A DNA stretch of 64,000 bases from the NCBI GenBank assembly GCA_032207245.1, contig CM063505.1:172353922-172417921 (forward strand), given 5' to 3'. Source of the DNA: Pardosa pseudoannulata (lineage: Eukaryota > Arthropoda > Arachnida > Araneae > Lycosidae). Shown here in pieces: positions 10,876 to 22,420 of this stretch (positions are counted from its first letter, which is position 1; the number at the start of each line of letters is the position of its first letter). The position numbers were made by a program, and so were the translations under genes. Under the pieces are notes generated by a model. The model saw only the letters and a list, made by a program, of their open reading frames with translations. It had not been told where the DNA came from and made no database searches.

Positions 10876-11211
10876 TACATCTACATTTGTTTATAGCATC
10901 TCTCTTATCCGGATTCACTAAAGTATAATTCAACAACCTCGTAAAAATTGATAGCATGATACTGTTTGCATTCCTTAGGAAAAATTCGCATTTCATGGGA
11001 GTGAAAATACGAGGAATTAAAACCCAAAGATAAGTAAAATCATTTTTATGTTTTTCATTTTATCTAAATGTGTTTCAAATTTACAAATCTTTTCTATTTA
11101 TATGCACAGACAGCAAGTCAAATGTATGTGTACATATATATACAGGTGTCCCAGATAGACTACATAAACCCTGCCCGGCTAGATTCCTAGTTTGGAGTAC
11201 ATAAAAACTGC

Positions 11212-11213
<2 letters not shown>

Positions 11214-11269
<56 letters not shown>
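11214..11269. repeat. (TA)n microsatellite next to an LTR-like end
   Basis: About 55 bp of TA that runs directly into tgttaggattgag, the outer end of the LTR-like sequence at 11269. Confidence 0.95.
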
Positions 11270-11272
<3 letters not shown>

Positions 11273-11489
11273 AGGATTGAGAGAGCAATTCTATTTCATG
11301 GACGTAACAATCGTTTATTACAAATACGGACGGTTACACAAATACAAATACATAAATTTACGTCGAATGAAAAAAATAAGTTTAGATAATAGCGTCAAAA
11401 CAAAAGGTCGAAAGATGCGTCTACTCCTTTCGCCGTCTCTCTCTCATCGTTGTTCTGAGTGTTCTCTCTCTGGCACGCCACTCTGTATA

Positions 11490-11490
<1 letters not shown>
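11269..11490 (-). repeat. LTR-like sequence of a gypsy element
   Basis: On the minus strand it ends CAATCCTAACA and contains a polyadenylation signal (GTAATAAACG). Its outer end (plus strand tgttaggattgag) resembles the start of the sequence at 12831 (tgctatgattgag), the position expected for the other LTR of the gag fragment between them. The boundary on the far side is blurred by the TA array at 11487-11536. Inference, moderate. Confidence 0.5.
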
Positions 11491-11540
<50 letters not shown>

Positions 11541-11564
11541 CATGTTTTAAGTATATAGAACAAG

Positions 11565-12585
11565 TTACTTGATGGGAGATGGAAATAAGATTAAATTAAT
11601 TTCAGAAGTCTTAATAACCATATTCTGTCTCGGGATGCATGATATATCACTACCGCTGTCGATTAAAAATTTCAAACCCGAATTTTTGTCAAAAATATGC
11701 AATCTGCATTGTGATAACGCCGCTACGCCACTGGGTTTTTCGAGGGTGGACAAAGCAGCGGATATCAGTTTTTTTGTTTTCTTGGTAAGTACAAGGTTCG
11801 CGGCATTTTCTTGCGTTTTTACCAAATTTGACATGATAAAAACAATTTCCGTTAGTTTCGTTTCGTTCGGGAGAACAGGATTCTCTACGGCGGGTAAAAG
11901 ATTTGAGTCGGTAATTTGATCGCTTTCGAAAATGTGGACGGCTAGTTCTAGCACTTGAAATTTCCGAGACTTGAATGCTCATTCGTTTTACTTGTTTTTG
12001 TAATTCGGCTATTAAGGTGTTTGTTTCGTTTTGCGGAGAATCGGAAGTTTTGGCTATAGCGTATGCTGCTTGTTTTGATTTCATTAATTTTATCCGATAA
12101 AACTGCCAATTCTGGTAGTTCGGCAGAAGATACCGACAATATAGCCTGTGTGTGGGGGCAATCTTTCTAACCAAATAGCTTTCAAAAATTCCTTAATCAT
12201 GGAATCCTGGACTAATTCGCTCATTTGTCTTAGTAATACGGACGGTTTCTTGTCTCCGAGAGCTAATTCCGATAAAAACTTTCAAATTTGCTGCGACTGA
12301 GTTCCTGAAAATTCTCGAATAATGCGATTTTTAAGAGTTTCATACTTATTCTCTTCCGGTGGTTTCAGTTCTGGCGGTTATCACACTGAGAGTTTCGTTA
12401 TCTATTGAAGCAATCAAGTGATTATATTTCGTTATGTCGGTAGTAATTTGTGCTACAGCAAAATTGGCTTCAACTTGGACAAACCACACAGATATATTAT
12501 TTTTCCACATGGGCGGAATCTTAACCGAAACTCGTGAAAGTCTTTCTGCACAAATATTCTCAGCGTTATTATCAGTATTCGCCAT
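11565..12585 (-). pseudogene. Ty3/gypsy gag and protease remnant
   Basis: The start codon is at 12585 (MANTDNNAENICAERLSRV). Then PPMWKNNISVWFVQVEANF matches the capsid-like N-terminal domain of arthropod gypsy Gag proteins. Lower down are CFYHVKFGKNARKCREPC, the Cys/His motif, and FLIDSGSDISCIP, the aspartic protease centre. Frameshifts occur near 12350 and between 12170 and 11700. There is no reverse transcriptase; the element seems to have lost pol. It sits in the 5' flank of gene A and is absent from the gene B flank. Confidence 0.8.
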
Positions 12586-12820
12586 TTTACAATTACTTAA
12601 AAATACATGCAATCAATTAAACAAACACTATATTAACAATGTATATACAATAATAAAATTTATACACTCCTAACATGCGTTTAGCCAGAACGTATACCGT
12701 GAACGGGATAAAAGAAATCAGCACATACCTCCATTTTTTCTGCAAGGGCTGGAATTTTCTACTTGAGTCCACTAGGATAAGTCTGTTTCGCTCATCATGC
12801 AAAAATGTCCATAACACACG

Positions 12821-12930
12821 GGTCACCAAATGCTATGATTGAGTGGTCATAACATAAGAAATGTATTCATTATTGAGCGACCATCAAACAACCGAAAAGC
12901 ATCAGTATCTTTATCCCACGCTCACTGCGC
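12821..12930 (-). promoter_or_regulatory. Primer-binding site and partial 5' LTR of the gypsy gag remnant
   Basis: The minus strand reads TTTGGTGACC at 12830-12821, a usual primer-binding context of this gypsy group, about 235 bp ahead of the gag start. From 12831 the plus strand reads tgctatgattgag, similar to the LTR end at 11269. The LTR seems truncated, since gene B-like flank resumes by about 12950. Confidence 0.45.
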
Positions 12931-12949
12931 CATCTCCCGTCCGTCAGGG

Positions 12950-13085
12950 AAAGCATCTCACAACGTCCCTTTAATGCCCTTCCCATTCATTTCTATGTTT
13001 ACGATAGCCACTAGGCCTTCCGTTTGAAATTAAAGCCAGAATCGTAATAAGTTGAGATGCGCACTGCTGCATGAAATCGTCCTAT
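12950..13085. other. Distal 5' flank of gene A homologous to gene B flank
   Basis: cccttcccattcatttctatg, ccttccgtttgaaattaaagcc and taagttgagatg match 39795-39910 with substitutions. The gene A flank was therefore continuous with 9625-9830 before the 10.0-12.9 kb insertion. Confidence 0.7.
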
Positions 13086-15380
13086 TGTGTGTTTGTACTT
13101 TAATTATAAAAATGAATTTACTATACTATTTATTTAAAAAATTCGCAGATGACTTCTTGAAATGTTGTTCCGATTTTTCATAGCATTTTTAGTACTTACA
13201 GACTGTTAAACTTTTGATTCATATATTAAATAATAATACATTTTTATTGATATTAATATTAATGTTTAATAAAAGATATATTCTGAATTAAAGTTTCTGA
13301 AATTAAATTTACATTTTTTAAGTAACATCAGTATTAAATATTTCAAAACTAAAACCGCACTTTTTTCAAATTAATAAAAAAAAATGTCACAGTGTGAACC
13401 GTAGAATACCGCTTTTCTTGAATACATGATTTGAATATATGTATTCAAGAAAACAGGTACATCTCAAGGAAATATTTAAATACCTTGAGTATAAATACCA
13501 CAAGTATATTTTTGCAGGTCATATTCAATGTTGGAAATTAAAAATATTTTTATAATTACCGAAAAATGGTTTCCAAACTGAAAGAGATTTTATATGACAA
13601 TTGTATTTCATTTCTCATCTTTTTTCCTAGCATTAGTCCAAATTTTACGTACATTACTGGGATCTTTTATTATCTGGGATATTTTCCGCGGGAAAATATC
13701 TTTTCATTAAAATTAGTTGCATTCGAACAGAGTGGCACAATACAATATTTAGAATACGACTGTTTAATCTGAAATATAATAAAAAATATGTAATACAGAG
13801 GACTCCACTTAATGTGATCTCAGTTATAGTTATCAATCGCTTATTGTTATAGAAATCCCTTGGTCCCGATTTTCTCTATTCATTTGTATGTTAAAATTAT
13901 TACTTTATGTGATCGTTACATCTGTTTAGGTTATCAGTTTTCGAACCTAGGTTTAACTGGCAAAGGAATACTCACAATGTATGCAGAAGGAACCCAATCT
14001 TTTCTTTCCCTCGCTCCTGTTTTAATTTCCAAGAATTCTCCCTCTTCCACCTAGGGAAATGGGAAATGATCAAAGTGGAAAATTACACGTTTCTGGAATT
14101 TTTTAGAAATACACCCACCCTGCTGGTGGTCAATGGTTGTGAGTTAAGCAGAAGGCATTCTTATAGGAACTGAGAAGGAGCGTATTCACAATTTATGTCT
14201 TGCTCGCTTATATGCAGCTTGTCGATATGGAAACCAGAAAGTGAAATGATTTAACATTAAAACAAAAGATCGAAATTTTAAACTGTTATAACAGGTTACC
14301 AAAAATGAGTCAGCGCAGTTAAACATTTCTCAGCCTTGGAATTATTATTTTCAAACTCAGAGATGAATCAGATTGAAGTTGGACAGTTTTTATTACAATA
14401 CATAAGAAAGCTGTGATACATTTGCACAGTTTACCATGAAAACAAGAATTTATACCATTGCATTTCCAATCAAACGTTAATTTAATATGCACGAATTAAA
14501 ATTATGCGCTATAAACTTGCATATATGCATCTATAACTCATTTTTAAACTTAAGTGTCGTAGTAGAATGATTGAATAAGTTTTAAATTATTAACTGGTGA
14601 ACATTTCAAGAATACTACTTATTTCTTAGTAATCTTTAGAGTTTAATAAAGCTTTGGTTTCTGTTTATTATTCTGCTTTAGCATAAAATTGAATATACAA
14701 ATGCTTTGTCTATGTGCTATTGTTTTGAAATAAACTGATGTTTTTATAACATCAAAGTCATTTTTTAAATTCTGCATGATTTGAAAAAATTAGAATAGAT
14801 AAAAATAACATTTGAGACAGGTGACTTTAGTCTCCACCACACATTTCATGTTTTACTTACTCTGCAATCCAAATTCCTCTGAAAATGTTACTAAATTCTT
14901 TGATTCCTGATAAAAATGTAGCACTTACCAACATTTTCTAATTAGGTCACTGTTCAGAATTCATGACATAAAAATAAATTGAAATTTTATCCTATTTCTT
15001 ATTGCTAAAAATAGATAATTTTTTTAAAAAAAGCACAACACAACAGAAGGTAAAACAAAAAAATTATTTTACTGTTTTTTCGGCAATCAATTCTGTCTCA
15101 ATACCCAAATTGATTAATCAATACTTTCTTTGGCATTAAATTTTTACTGCATCTGAAAAACAAATAAGTAGTTTGAAAATTACATATTATAAAATGTCTT
15201 AATATAGTGTGCAAGTAGGGGTGGACAGATGAGCCCTTCTGGGTTAAAAGTAACCGTTGAACTCTTAACACGGTTCTCACTACACATTTGAATCAAAATC
15301 AGTTTAATATTTACTATTTTTAATCAAATAGCAACATTTTAATGATGAATTAAAGAAAAAGGTGACATCATCAACAGCAG
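13086..15380. other. Intergenic, no gene recognised
   Basis: AT-rich; the short open frames have no recognisable product. The only structure I see is 14640-14815, which matches 44041-44160 (tgctttag, aaataaactgatgtttttataacat). This extends the gene A / gene B block homology several kilobases upstream of the genes. Confidence 0.5.
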
Positions 15381-15830
15381 AATTTCAACTCGCAAAGTAT
15401 GATAGCGAAAGGCGACGACCTATCACTTCGGTCATTATGCAACTAAAGGCTGAGTCATATGGCTAGCTGCCTTTCGGTATTGAATTCAACGGGTTTGATT
15501 CTTATTTTCGATTTGTGGGCAACATAATACATTAAAACATGGTCACACACTACTTTAGCAATAACAGGTTATGGGTACCTGCACGAGTTTCAATACGCGC
15601 GCATTAGAGACTAACTAAGAGTCTACGGCAGAAATAATTTATTTCTTGGAAGCAGCCATCATCGCGGCAAGATTTCGCCAATCGTAAGTTTGGCGGGCCG
15701 AAAACGTGCTTGCGCCGCCATTTTCAAAGATCGCAGAGGAAATAACGCTTAGCCGAGAAATACATCGCCGACCCATAAGTTTTCAAAATCGAACTTAAGT
15801 GAACTTTACTTCAGAAAAGTAACGTTAATT

Positions 15831-17486
15831 ATGGATTTGAGCAGACATATCTAACCTTTGACCGGAGAAGCAGATTGGCCGATGTGGAAGCGAAAGATTC
15901 GTGACCTGCTCGATTACCACGAGGGTGCCATTGAAGTCATAGACGGCAAACTACAAAAGCCAGAACAAATTGCTGACGGTGCAGTAGAAGCGATAAGGAA
16001 ACAGAATAAAGAACGCTGCGATCTGTATCGTAAAGCGAATAGCTATGCGAAATCCATGATCGCTAGTACGGTGACTGATACTGTCTATCAGAAGATAATG
16101 GACAAAGAGACAGCCCATGAAGCTTGGGAATCCCTGAAGCAACAGTTTGAAGCTACTTCAAAAGATCAGTTATTCAAGATATGTACAGAATTTTTCGCGT
16201 TTAGTTGGGTCCAAGGAGAGGATGTATCTACACACATAGCAAAGTTAAGAAGCCTTTGGAATGAACTGAATAACGGCCTTGAGGCTAGAGAAGAAAGTAA
16301 GTTCCCAGATTTAATGCTAGTGTGTAAAGTGTTACATATTTTGCCTTGTAAATTTGAAACCTTTAAATCAAGCTGGATGCTATTAGCCAGTAATGAAAAG
16401 AAATCATTTGAAGAACTGACAACTCAATTCTGCATGTTCGAAAGGAACTTCACTAAAGCTGAAGACAGCAGCAAAACTGTTCAGGAAGCACTGGTTGTGG
16501 CAAAAACAGAAAGACCTAAACAAGATGGCAAAAACAAGTCAAAAACGAGGAAAAGTGATAACTGCAATTATTGCAAACGCAAAGGTCACTGGGTAAAAGA
16601 CTGCAGACAATGGATTTCTGATGGAAGACCATCAAAGTCACAGTCAAATGCAGCTTCGGCAAACATAGCGCTGATGTCTATTTGTGAGGAAGCCTGTGCA
16701 ACAGAGACCAGTTCAACAGACTACTGGATTGACAATGGAGCAACAAGGCATGTCACAAACTGTTTCACATACTTCATTGAATTTACAAAATTTGAAAAAC
16801 CTTGTGGCATTAAGGCTGCAGGAAATGAAACACTAGATGCACTAGGGAAAGGCACAATAAAATTCATAGCAACTATTAAAGGAAGTTTCCAGGAAGTTCT
16901 TCTAAAAGATGTTTGGTATGTTCCCAAAATTAGTCGAAATTTATTTTCGGTACTTGCCACCCATGACAAAAACGAAAATAGTGAATTTGTATCAACTCCC
17001 ACAGAGTGCTGGTTAAAAGTCAACGGCGAAGTTGTGATACATGGGTCTCGCTGTGTAAATGGTACTTTATACAAAGCTAATATTGAGCCAGTTTTGTCCG
17101 AAAAAGAGACAGAAGTCCATACAGTTGAAGCTGACAGCTCCTTGCTACAATTGTATCATGAAAGATGGGGCCATCAGGATAAACGACACATTAGAAATAT
17201 TCTAGGAAAAGAACTAGGCATTAGTATCAACCTAGACAAAGAATTATGGGAACCAAGTGTTTATGGTAAAGCACACAGATTATCGTTTGGTACAAGAAAG
17301 CCTGCCTCTGAGCCTGGTGAACTAATTACAGCTGACGTTTGTAGACCATTTGACGAATCCTTTCAGAAGAAAAAATATCTAGTTTTATTCAAAGACAGTT
17401 TTACCAAGTTTCGCTATGGCAAGTTTCGCTATAAAAGAGAAGTCAGAAGTCAAGAATGTGTTAGGACACATGCTTGCACATGCTAA
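15831..17486 (+). pseudogene. copia Gag, protease and N-terminal integrase
   Basis: The in-frame ATG at 15831 is followed by a TAA at codon 8 (15852-15854), after which the frame is open to 17486. Gag ends with a zinc knuckle CNYCKRKGHWVKDC (CCHC intact). The protease centre reads WIDNGATRHV, where copia proteins usually have D-S-G, so Ser is changed to Asn. The integrase zinc finger keeps both His (YHERWGH) but where a CxxC pair normally stands it reads WEPSVYGKAHRL, losing both Cys. The first integrase Asp is visible in TADVCRPF. The frame is lost near 17410. Confidence 0.88.
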
Positions 17487-17995
17487 AGTCTTGGGACATT
17501 CAATAAAAGAATTCCTATCTGATAATGGTGGTGAATTCGACAATGATGATGTTCGTACAATTTTGCATTCAAAGGGAATCACTCTAAGATCAACAGCACC
17601 TTACACCCCAGAACAGAATGGCAGCAGTGAACGAGAGATGCGCACCATAGTTGAAATGGCAAGAACGTTAAAATACTCGAATCCTGAAGCAAATTTCCCT
17701 GCTGCAATCTGGGCTGAACTAGTCAGTTCTGCCATATACATACTTAACAGGACAGGCAAGTCATCAGTCGAGGATAAAAGTCCATATGAGCTTTGGCTTA
17801 AAAAGAGACCCCGGCTGAAACATCTACGAGTAATAGGATCCACATGTTATGCTCATATTCCCATTCAAAGAAGAAAAAAATATACAAGAAAGCTGTTAAA
17901 GGCTATTTTGTAGGATATGATGGAGATGAGCGTTACAGAATTTACATAAAGGAAGATCATCGTGTGATTCTGTCAAGGGACGTAGTCTTTTAAGA
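17416..17995 (+). pseudogene. copia integrase catalytic core
   Basis: Open to 17913, with FLSDNGGEFDN (second catalytic Asp) and PEQNGSSEREMRTIVEMART (catalytic Glu). After a frame change near 17880, coding continues as KGYFVGYDGDERYRIY to a stop around 17991. These are the second and third DDE positions of the integrase begun in the previous frame. Confidence 0.85.
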
Positions 17996-18167
17996 AAAGA
18001 CTAGGAAATGTGATGATCCTAGTGAGGCCTCATTACCAGATAGAGATGAGCCAAATCAGGGAAAGTATGAAGAGCAGCAAGTAGAAATTAAAGATACCAA
18101 ATATGATGATGGAAGAGAAGACAGTGAAGAAGGTGAGAGTGACAGTGAAGGAGATGATGCTGAACCT

Positions 18168-19709
18168 ATGTCAGATAGACAGTTGAGAAACCGCACACTT
18201 TTGCAAAGACCAAAACGCTTTGAAGATCACATCATGGAAGCAGAGTCATATGTAAATGACAGTAACCCTGAAACATATGATGAAGCAATTAATTCCACAG
18301 ACAGTTGGAACTGGAAGAAAGCCATGAATAATGAAATGAGTTCATTGAAGGAAAATGAAGCCTGGGAACTTACTGACTTACCTGTTGGAGCCAGAGCAAT
18401 ACCCTGTAAGTGGGTTTATAGAGTCAAAAGAAACCCAGATGGAAGTATAGACAAGTACAAAGCCAGACTAGTCGTCAAGGGTTTCAGTCAACGCCAGGGT
18501 ATTGACTACAGTGAAACGTACAGTCCAGTAGCCAAACTTGGAACAATACGTGCAGTACTGAGTATTGCAGCTGAAGAAAGGATGCACTTGACACAATTTG
18601 ATGTATCAACAGCATTTCTTTATGGAGATCTAGAAGAAACCATTTACATGCAACAGCCAGAAGGCTTCAAGGATGGAACAGAAAAAGTATGCCGACTCAA
18701 GCGTAGCCTGTATGGCTTAAAACAATCTCCACGTTGTTGGAATAAATGTTTTGGCCAGTTTTTAACAGATCTTGGTTTTAAGGCTAATGAAGCTGATCCA
18801 TGCCTTTACATCCGTGAAAAGAAAGGTAGAAAATTCTTAATAGTACTCTACGTTGGTGATGGTTTAATTGCTGCAACAGAACCCCAGGACTCTGAAACAT
18901 TTATTAAGGAGCTGAAAGAAAAATTCAAGATTTCTGTTGGAGAGGTCTCCTGTTTCTTAGGACTTGAAATTGAACGTCAAAATGATATGTCAATAACAGT
19001 CAGTCAAAAAGGATATGCAAGAAAAATCCTTCAGCGTTTTGGATTTGATGAATATAAACCTGTAGCAATTCCCATGTTGAAGGAGTCAAGGTCAGGATCA
19101 CAAGAACCCGATGCAAAAATCTTGGACTTTCCCTACAGGCAAGCTATTGGTGCTCTCATGTATTTGATAGTTGGAACTAGGCCAGATCTAGCTTACTGTG
19201 TAGGTTTTCTATCAAGATCACTTGAAAACCCATCAGCAGAAGATATAGTGCGAGTGAAGAGAGTCTTCAGCTATATAGCTGGTACAATTAAGTATGGGAT
19301 CACATATCAAGCAACATATACAAAAAGAGTACTTCAGTGCTATAGTGATTCAGATTTTGGTGGATGTACCAAAACTGGTCGATCAACCTCTGGATATGTG
19401 ATGATATATGCTGGGGGAGCCATTTCTTGGCGTAGCCAAAGGCAAGCCATTGTTGCTACTTCAACAACTGAGGCTGAAGTCATAGCAGCATCAGAAGCAG
19501 CCAAAGAGGTAATTTGGCTTCGTAGACTGTTCCAGGGCATAGTGAACTTAAAAGAAGTGCCTACACTCAAAGTCGATAACAGGGCAGCTGTAAAGTTATC
19601 ACACAACCCTGAATATCATCGACGAACCAAACACATTGAAATAAAGCATTTCTTTGTACGCAAGAAAGTATTGGAAGGAAGACTGAATGTGGAACAGGTG
19701 TCGACTTAG
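18168..19709 (+). pseudogene. copia reverse transcriptase and RNase H
   Basis: 513 codons open. The RT shows AIPCKWVYRVKRNPDGSI, KARLVVKGFSQ, FDVSTAFLYGDL (first catalytic Asp) and LYVGDGL. The last should be the YVDD box, so one of the paired Asp residues is Gly. RNase H shows YSDSDFGGC, TSTTEAEVIAASEA and VDNRAAVKL with its acidic residues. A stop (TAG, 19707) comes just before the usual end. Length is near normal for copia RT/RNase H. Confidence 0.92.
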
Positions 19710-19820
19710 AAACAAGTATCTGACATCTTGACAAAACCCTTAATGAAGTCAAGACTGTTGACATCATGTTCTCAAATGGGACTCTTGTGAAAGTAGACAA
19801 AAACCAGTTAACAAGGGAAA

Positions 19821-20005
19821 GTGTTAAAGCAAAGACTTTTTCATTTGCAACTGTGTTAACTTTATTTTTTCTATTCATGCCAATAGATGGCGCCAGTATT
19901 TCTGTTTAGACATGTTAAGTTTTTTGTAAAATAAAGATGCACTTGAGCTTCTAACACCGTCTAGGTTGCCTGGTCGTTACTCACAGTAGAGTAAAAAATC
20001 TAACA
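19821..20005 (+). repeat. Possible copia 3' LTR
   Basis: Begins TGTTAAAG directly after a purine tract and ends CTAACA. AATAAA at 19930-19935 would be the polyadenylation signal. With no second copy in the window the assignment rests on position and TG..CA ends only. Confidence 0.45.
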
Positions 20006-20760
20006 TTTTTTGTTTGCTTAATGAACTTATTTTTGTTGTCCAATTTTTATTCCTCAGCCTTACAAGAACTTTGATTTCATGTATTTTTATTATTTAACAG
20101 ACTTTTGAAAGAAAAGAAAAATTCTTTTCGTCACTTTTTGAATTTTTTTAATCACCAGAATAGGTAAGAAGAGATTTATTTATTTTTTTATCCTCCTTTA
20201 TCTTTTATTTGTCTTTGTTTATAGTTTCTAAAATGATAATAATACTCTTCGCTTATGGTTGTTAAGCAAATCACAAGGAATCTTTCATTACAATCCTAAA
20301 ATTGTTTTGTAATTTTATATATAAGTGTTTTATTCTTGTCTCTGAAAAAAAAAATTTCGCTTTTGTTATTGTTGTTCTAGATTATTAGATGAATGCGATA
20401 TTGTTTTTGGCCAGAAAACCATATCTCCTTATCTAATAATAATCCCTTAAATTTTTTCCATGGCATATTTATTTTATTCTTAATTTTAATGTTTCTCTCG
20501 GAGCGAAAGGTGTTCAATCTGAATCGTTAACCCTACCCAGTGAATTTGTATAGTAAATATTTTTCTATGCCACTATTCGGTCTGCTACAAAAATGTCATA
20601 TGCAGACAGAATTTTCAGTTTTCAATTATACTGACTGTGTTGGTGATGAAACGACTAGGCACTCAACATGTGATGCAGTTTTAGTCAATTCATGTGCAGC
20701 AAAACGGGTGGTCTCGATTATAACATTTTGTTGCAATATTATTTACTGTAGATGAATGTG
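20006..20760. other. Intergenic, nothing recognised
   Basis: AT-rich; the longest open frame (20540-20755) has no family resemblance and no splice or promoter support. Confidence 0.5.
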
Positions 20761-20779
20761 TTGCCGCCAACGAAGCAGC

Positions 20780-21109
20780 TAAACCGATAGCAGCGGTAGC
20801 TCAGTCGACAATCAAGCTCCAAACTTGGCCCATTTAGCCATGAGGACCCTCCAGGCTTACTCCGGAGGCGGTGGGCAGATCGCAAGTACTCGGCCACTCC
20901 GCCAAGAATTCGACCTTTCGAAGAACCCGGAGCTCGCCCGTCGCGCCGCAGGCGCCAAGATGGGGCAAACGCAACAGAGTTGCGTTTGTGAGGGAGGAGA
21001 ATTTGGAAGACTACTGGATACTTAGCGGACCTCTAGACACCGGAATTAGTGAGGGTGGCGCGAGAAGGAGAGCTAAACAAGAGGAAGAGAGTGAAATTAG
21101 CTCGTTACA
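20780..21109 (-). repeat. GC-rich LTR-like segment
   Basis: A sharp rise in GC compared with its surroundings. On the minus strand it begins TGTAACGAGC at 21109, a common gypsy LTR start, and it sits just downstream of the gypsy pol remnant at 21178-22420 in that strand's direction. No second LTR is present, so this is an inference. Confidence 0.4.
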
Positions 21110-21177
21110 CCTATAGACGAGAAGCCACAGTCAACAAAGGCATCGATCTCATAACCAGAGATGTAAGTTCGAGCTGG

Positions 21178-22420
21178 TCAAAGATCCACCGTGGTGATTA
21201 AGGGCGGGTGGCTCACATATATTAGGTTCGTAGTCACAAAGTTCCCAAACGACATTTTTGAAAGTGGCAGACAGGGAATGATGAGGGGGGGGGGCTTCTG
21301 CTTGGTCCCGGAATCGATGATAACTTCCGATGGCATATTGTTCTCTTCTACGGGGTTTCTGGACAAACAATAAGCGTCCTTGTGTTTATTTCCACTATTA
21401 TAATCGATGTCACATTCTTCTAGTCGCAAAACTCACCTTGCAAGTGTTCCTGAGGGATCCGTTAGACTAGTTTAACCAACATAGAGAGTAGTGATATGTT
21501 ACAAAGGAAAAATGTTTATCAGAGATATGGTCTAAACTTGTGAACAACCTTTACAGCGGCAAGACTCTTTCAGTCGTAGAATAGTTCTTCTCGGCTTAGG
21601 TTAGTGACCTCGGAGCATAGGCAACAACTGTTTCATTCCGTTCGCAACTCTATTTAGGCGTTTGCATCGTAAAGTTTAATATGGCGTCAGATATAAGTGC
21701 TTTATTCAGTCAGTTGAAATCATCAGCTTGTTTCCTTCTCCCACGGAATTTAAGATTCACCTTTCATTAACACTTAGTAATTTGAGCTTTATGACAAAAA
21801 TATTTGATAAAGCGTGGTAATAAGAACAGAATACTAGGAAATGTCTGACTGCACATATTTAAGGGTTGGGAAACACTTAACGATTTTCACTTTATCTGGA
21901 TCAAGGCAAACGGCTCTTTTTGACACTAGATGTCCTGATTTTATTTTGTCCCGAATGGACATTTTTCGGTTTTAGATCATGCCTGGCTTTTAGAATGCGA
22001 CATTAAGATGTTAAAGATGGTCTTCAAAGATCTCAGAGAATACAATGTCACGATAACCTGGATATGGTCCACTTTAGATGTCGTAGTAAATTTTCCATCA
22101 TCATTTCGAAGGTTGCCGTCGCATTGCACAGACCGAAGGGCATAACATTGAACTTCTGAATGTAAAGTTAGGACTGTAGGTTGGCATGACTGTAAACATA
22201 AGGGGTGTATTAGGCCATTAATGTTTAATCCAAAATTCATTTTTCCATTAGGCGAACGTGGCATCTGTCTGTGTCCTTGAGGACTATGATTTCGTTCGGT
22301 GGGTACATAACCTTTTGCAAATCACGTCGATATTTTTGATTTGACGGAAAACGATGCAGAAGTCCACAAGGGTACTGGTTGGTTGTCAATGCTTAGATAT
22401 AAATATTTAGTCTCTTCGCG
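21178..22420 (-). pseudogene. Ty3/gypsy pol remnant (reverse transcriptase and RNase H)
   Basis: In minus-strand order: FNVMPFGLCNATATFE near 22160-22110 (RT, normally followed by the YLDD box, which is disrupted here), then a stretch ending in ARHDL.PKN, then YASRSLT and AEKNYSTTER near 21640-21580 (RNase H), then GNKHKDAYCLSRNPVEE near 21390-21340. All are in different frames with several stops. Roughly 0.5 kb of RT/RNase H is deleted compared with an intact element. Confidence 0.82.

Larger units (their letters stand above)
15564..20005 (+). mobile_element. Ty1/copia retrotransposon, decayed
   Basis: Ordered copia pol arrangement: Gag, protease, integrase, then reverse transcriptase and RNase H. 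A primer-binding site candidate, ggttatggg (15567-15575), matches the internal tRNA-iMet anticodon region used by Drosophila copia. A polypurine tract aagggaaag (19812-19820) precedes a TG..CA sequence at 19821-20005 that may be the 3' LTR. No matching 5' LTR is visible before 15566, so the left end is truncated or recombined. Multiple frame breaks and catalytic losses mean it is dead. Confidence 0.9.

Noticed and set aside
10802..10996. Open frames containing long IYIYIY runs (also 11192-11540, 6756-6976, 61841-62068)
   Set aside because: Translated TA microsatellites, not genes.
15400..15485. Possible tRNA or structured RNA from the inverted gcgaaaggc / gcctttcggt pair
   Set aside because: Only one imperfect stem, no A or B box; may be part of a degraded LTR.
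19340..19878. Minus-strand open frames over the copia RNase H
   Set aside because: Reverse-strand shadows of the copia pol frame.
20540..20755. 71-codon cysteine-containing open frame
   Set aside because: No signal peptide pattern, homology or splice context; close to what chance gives in this composition.
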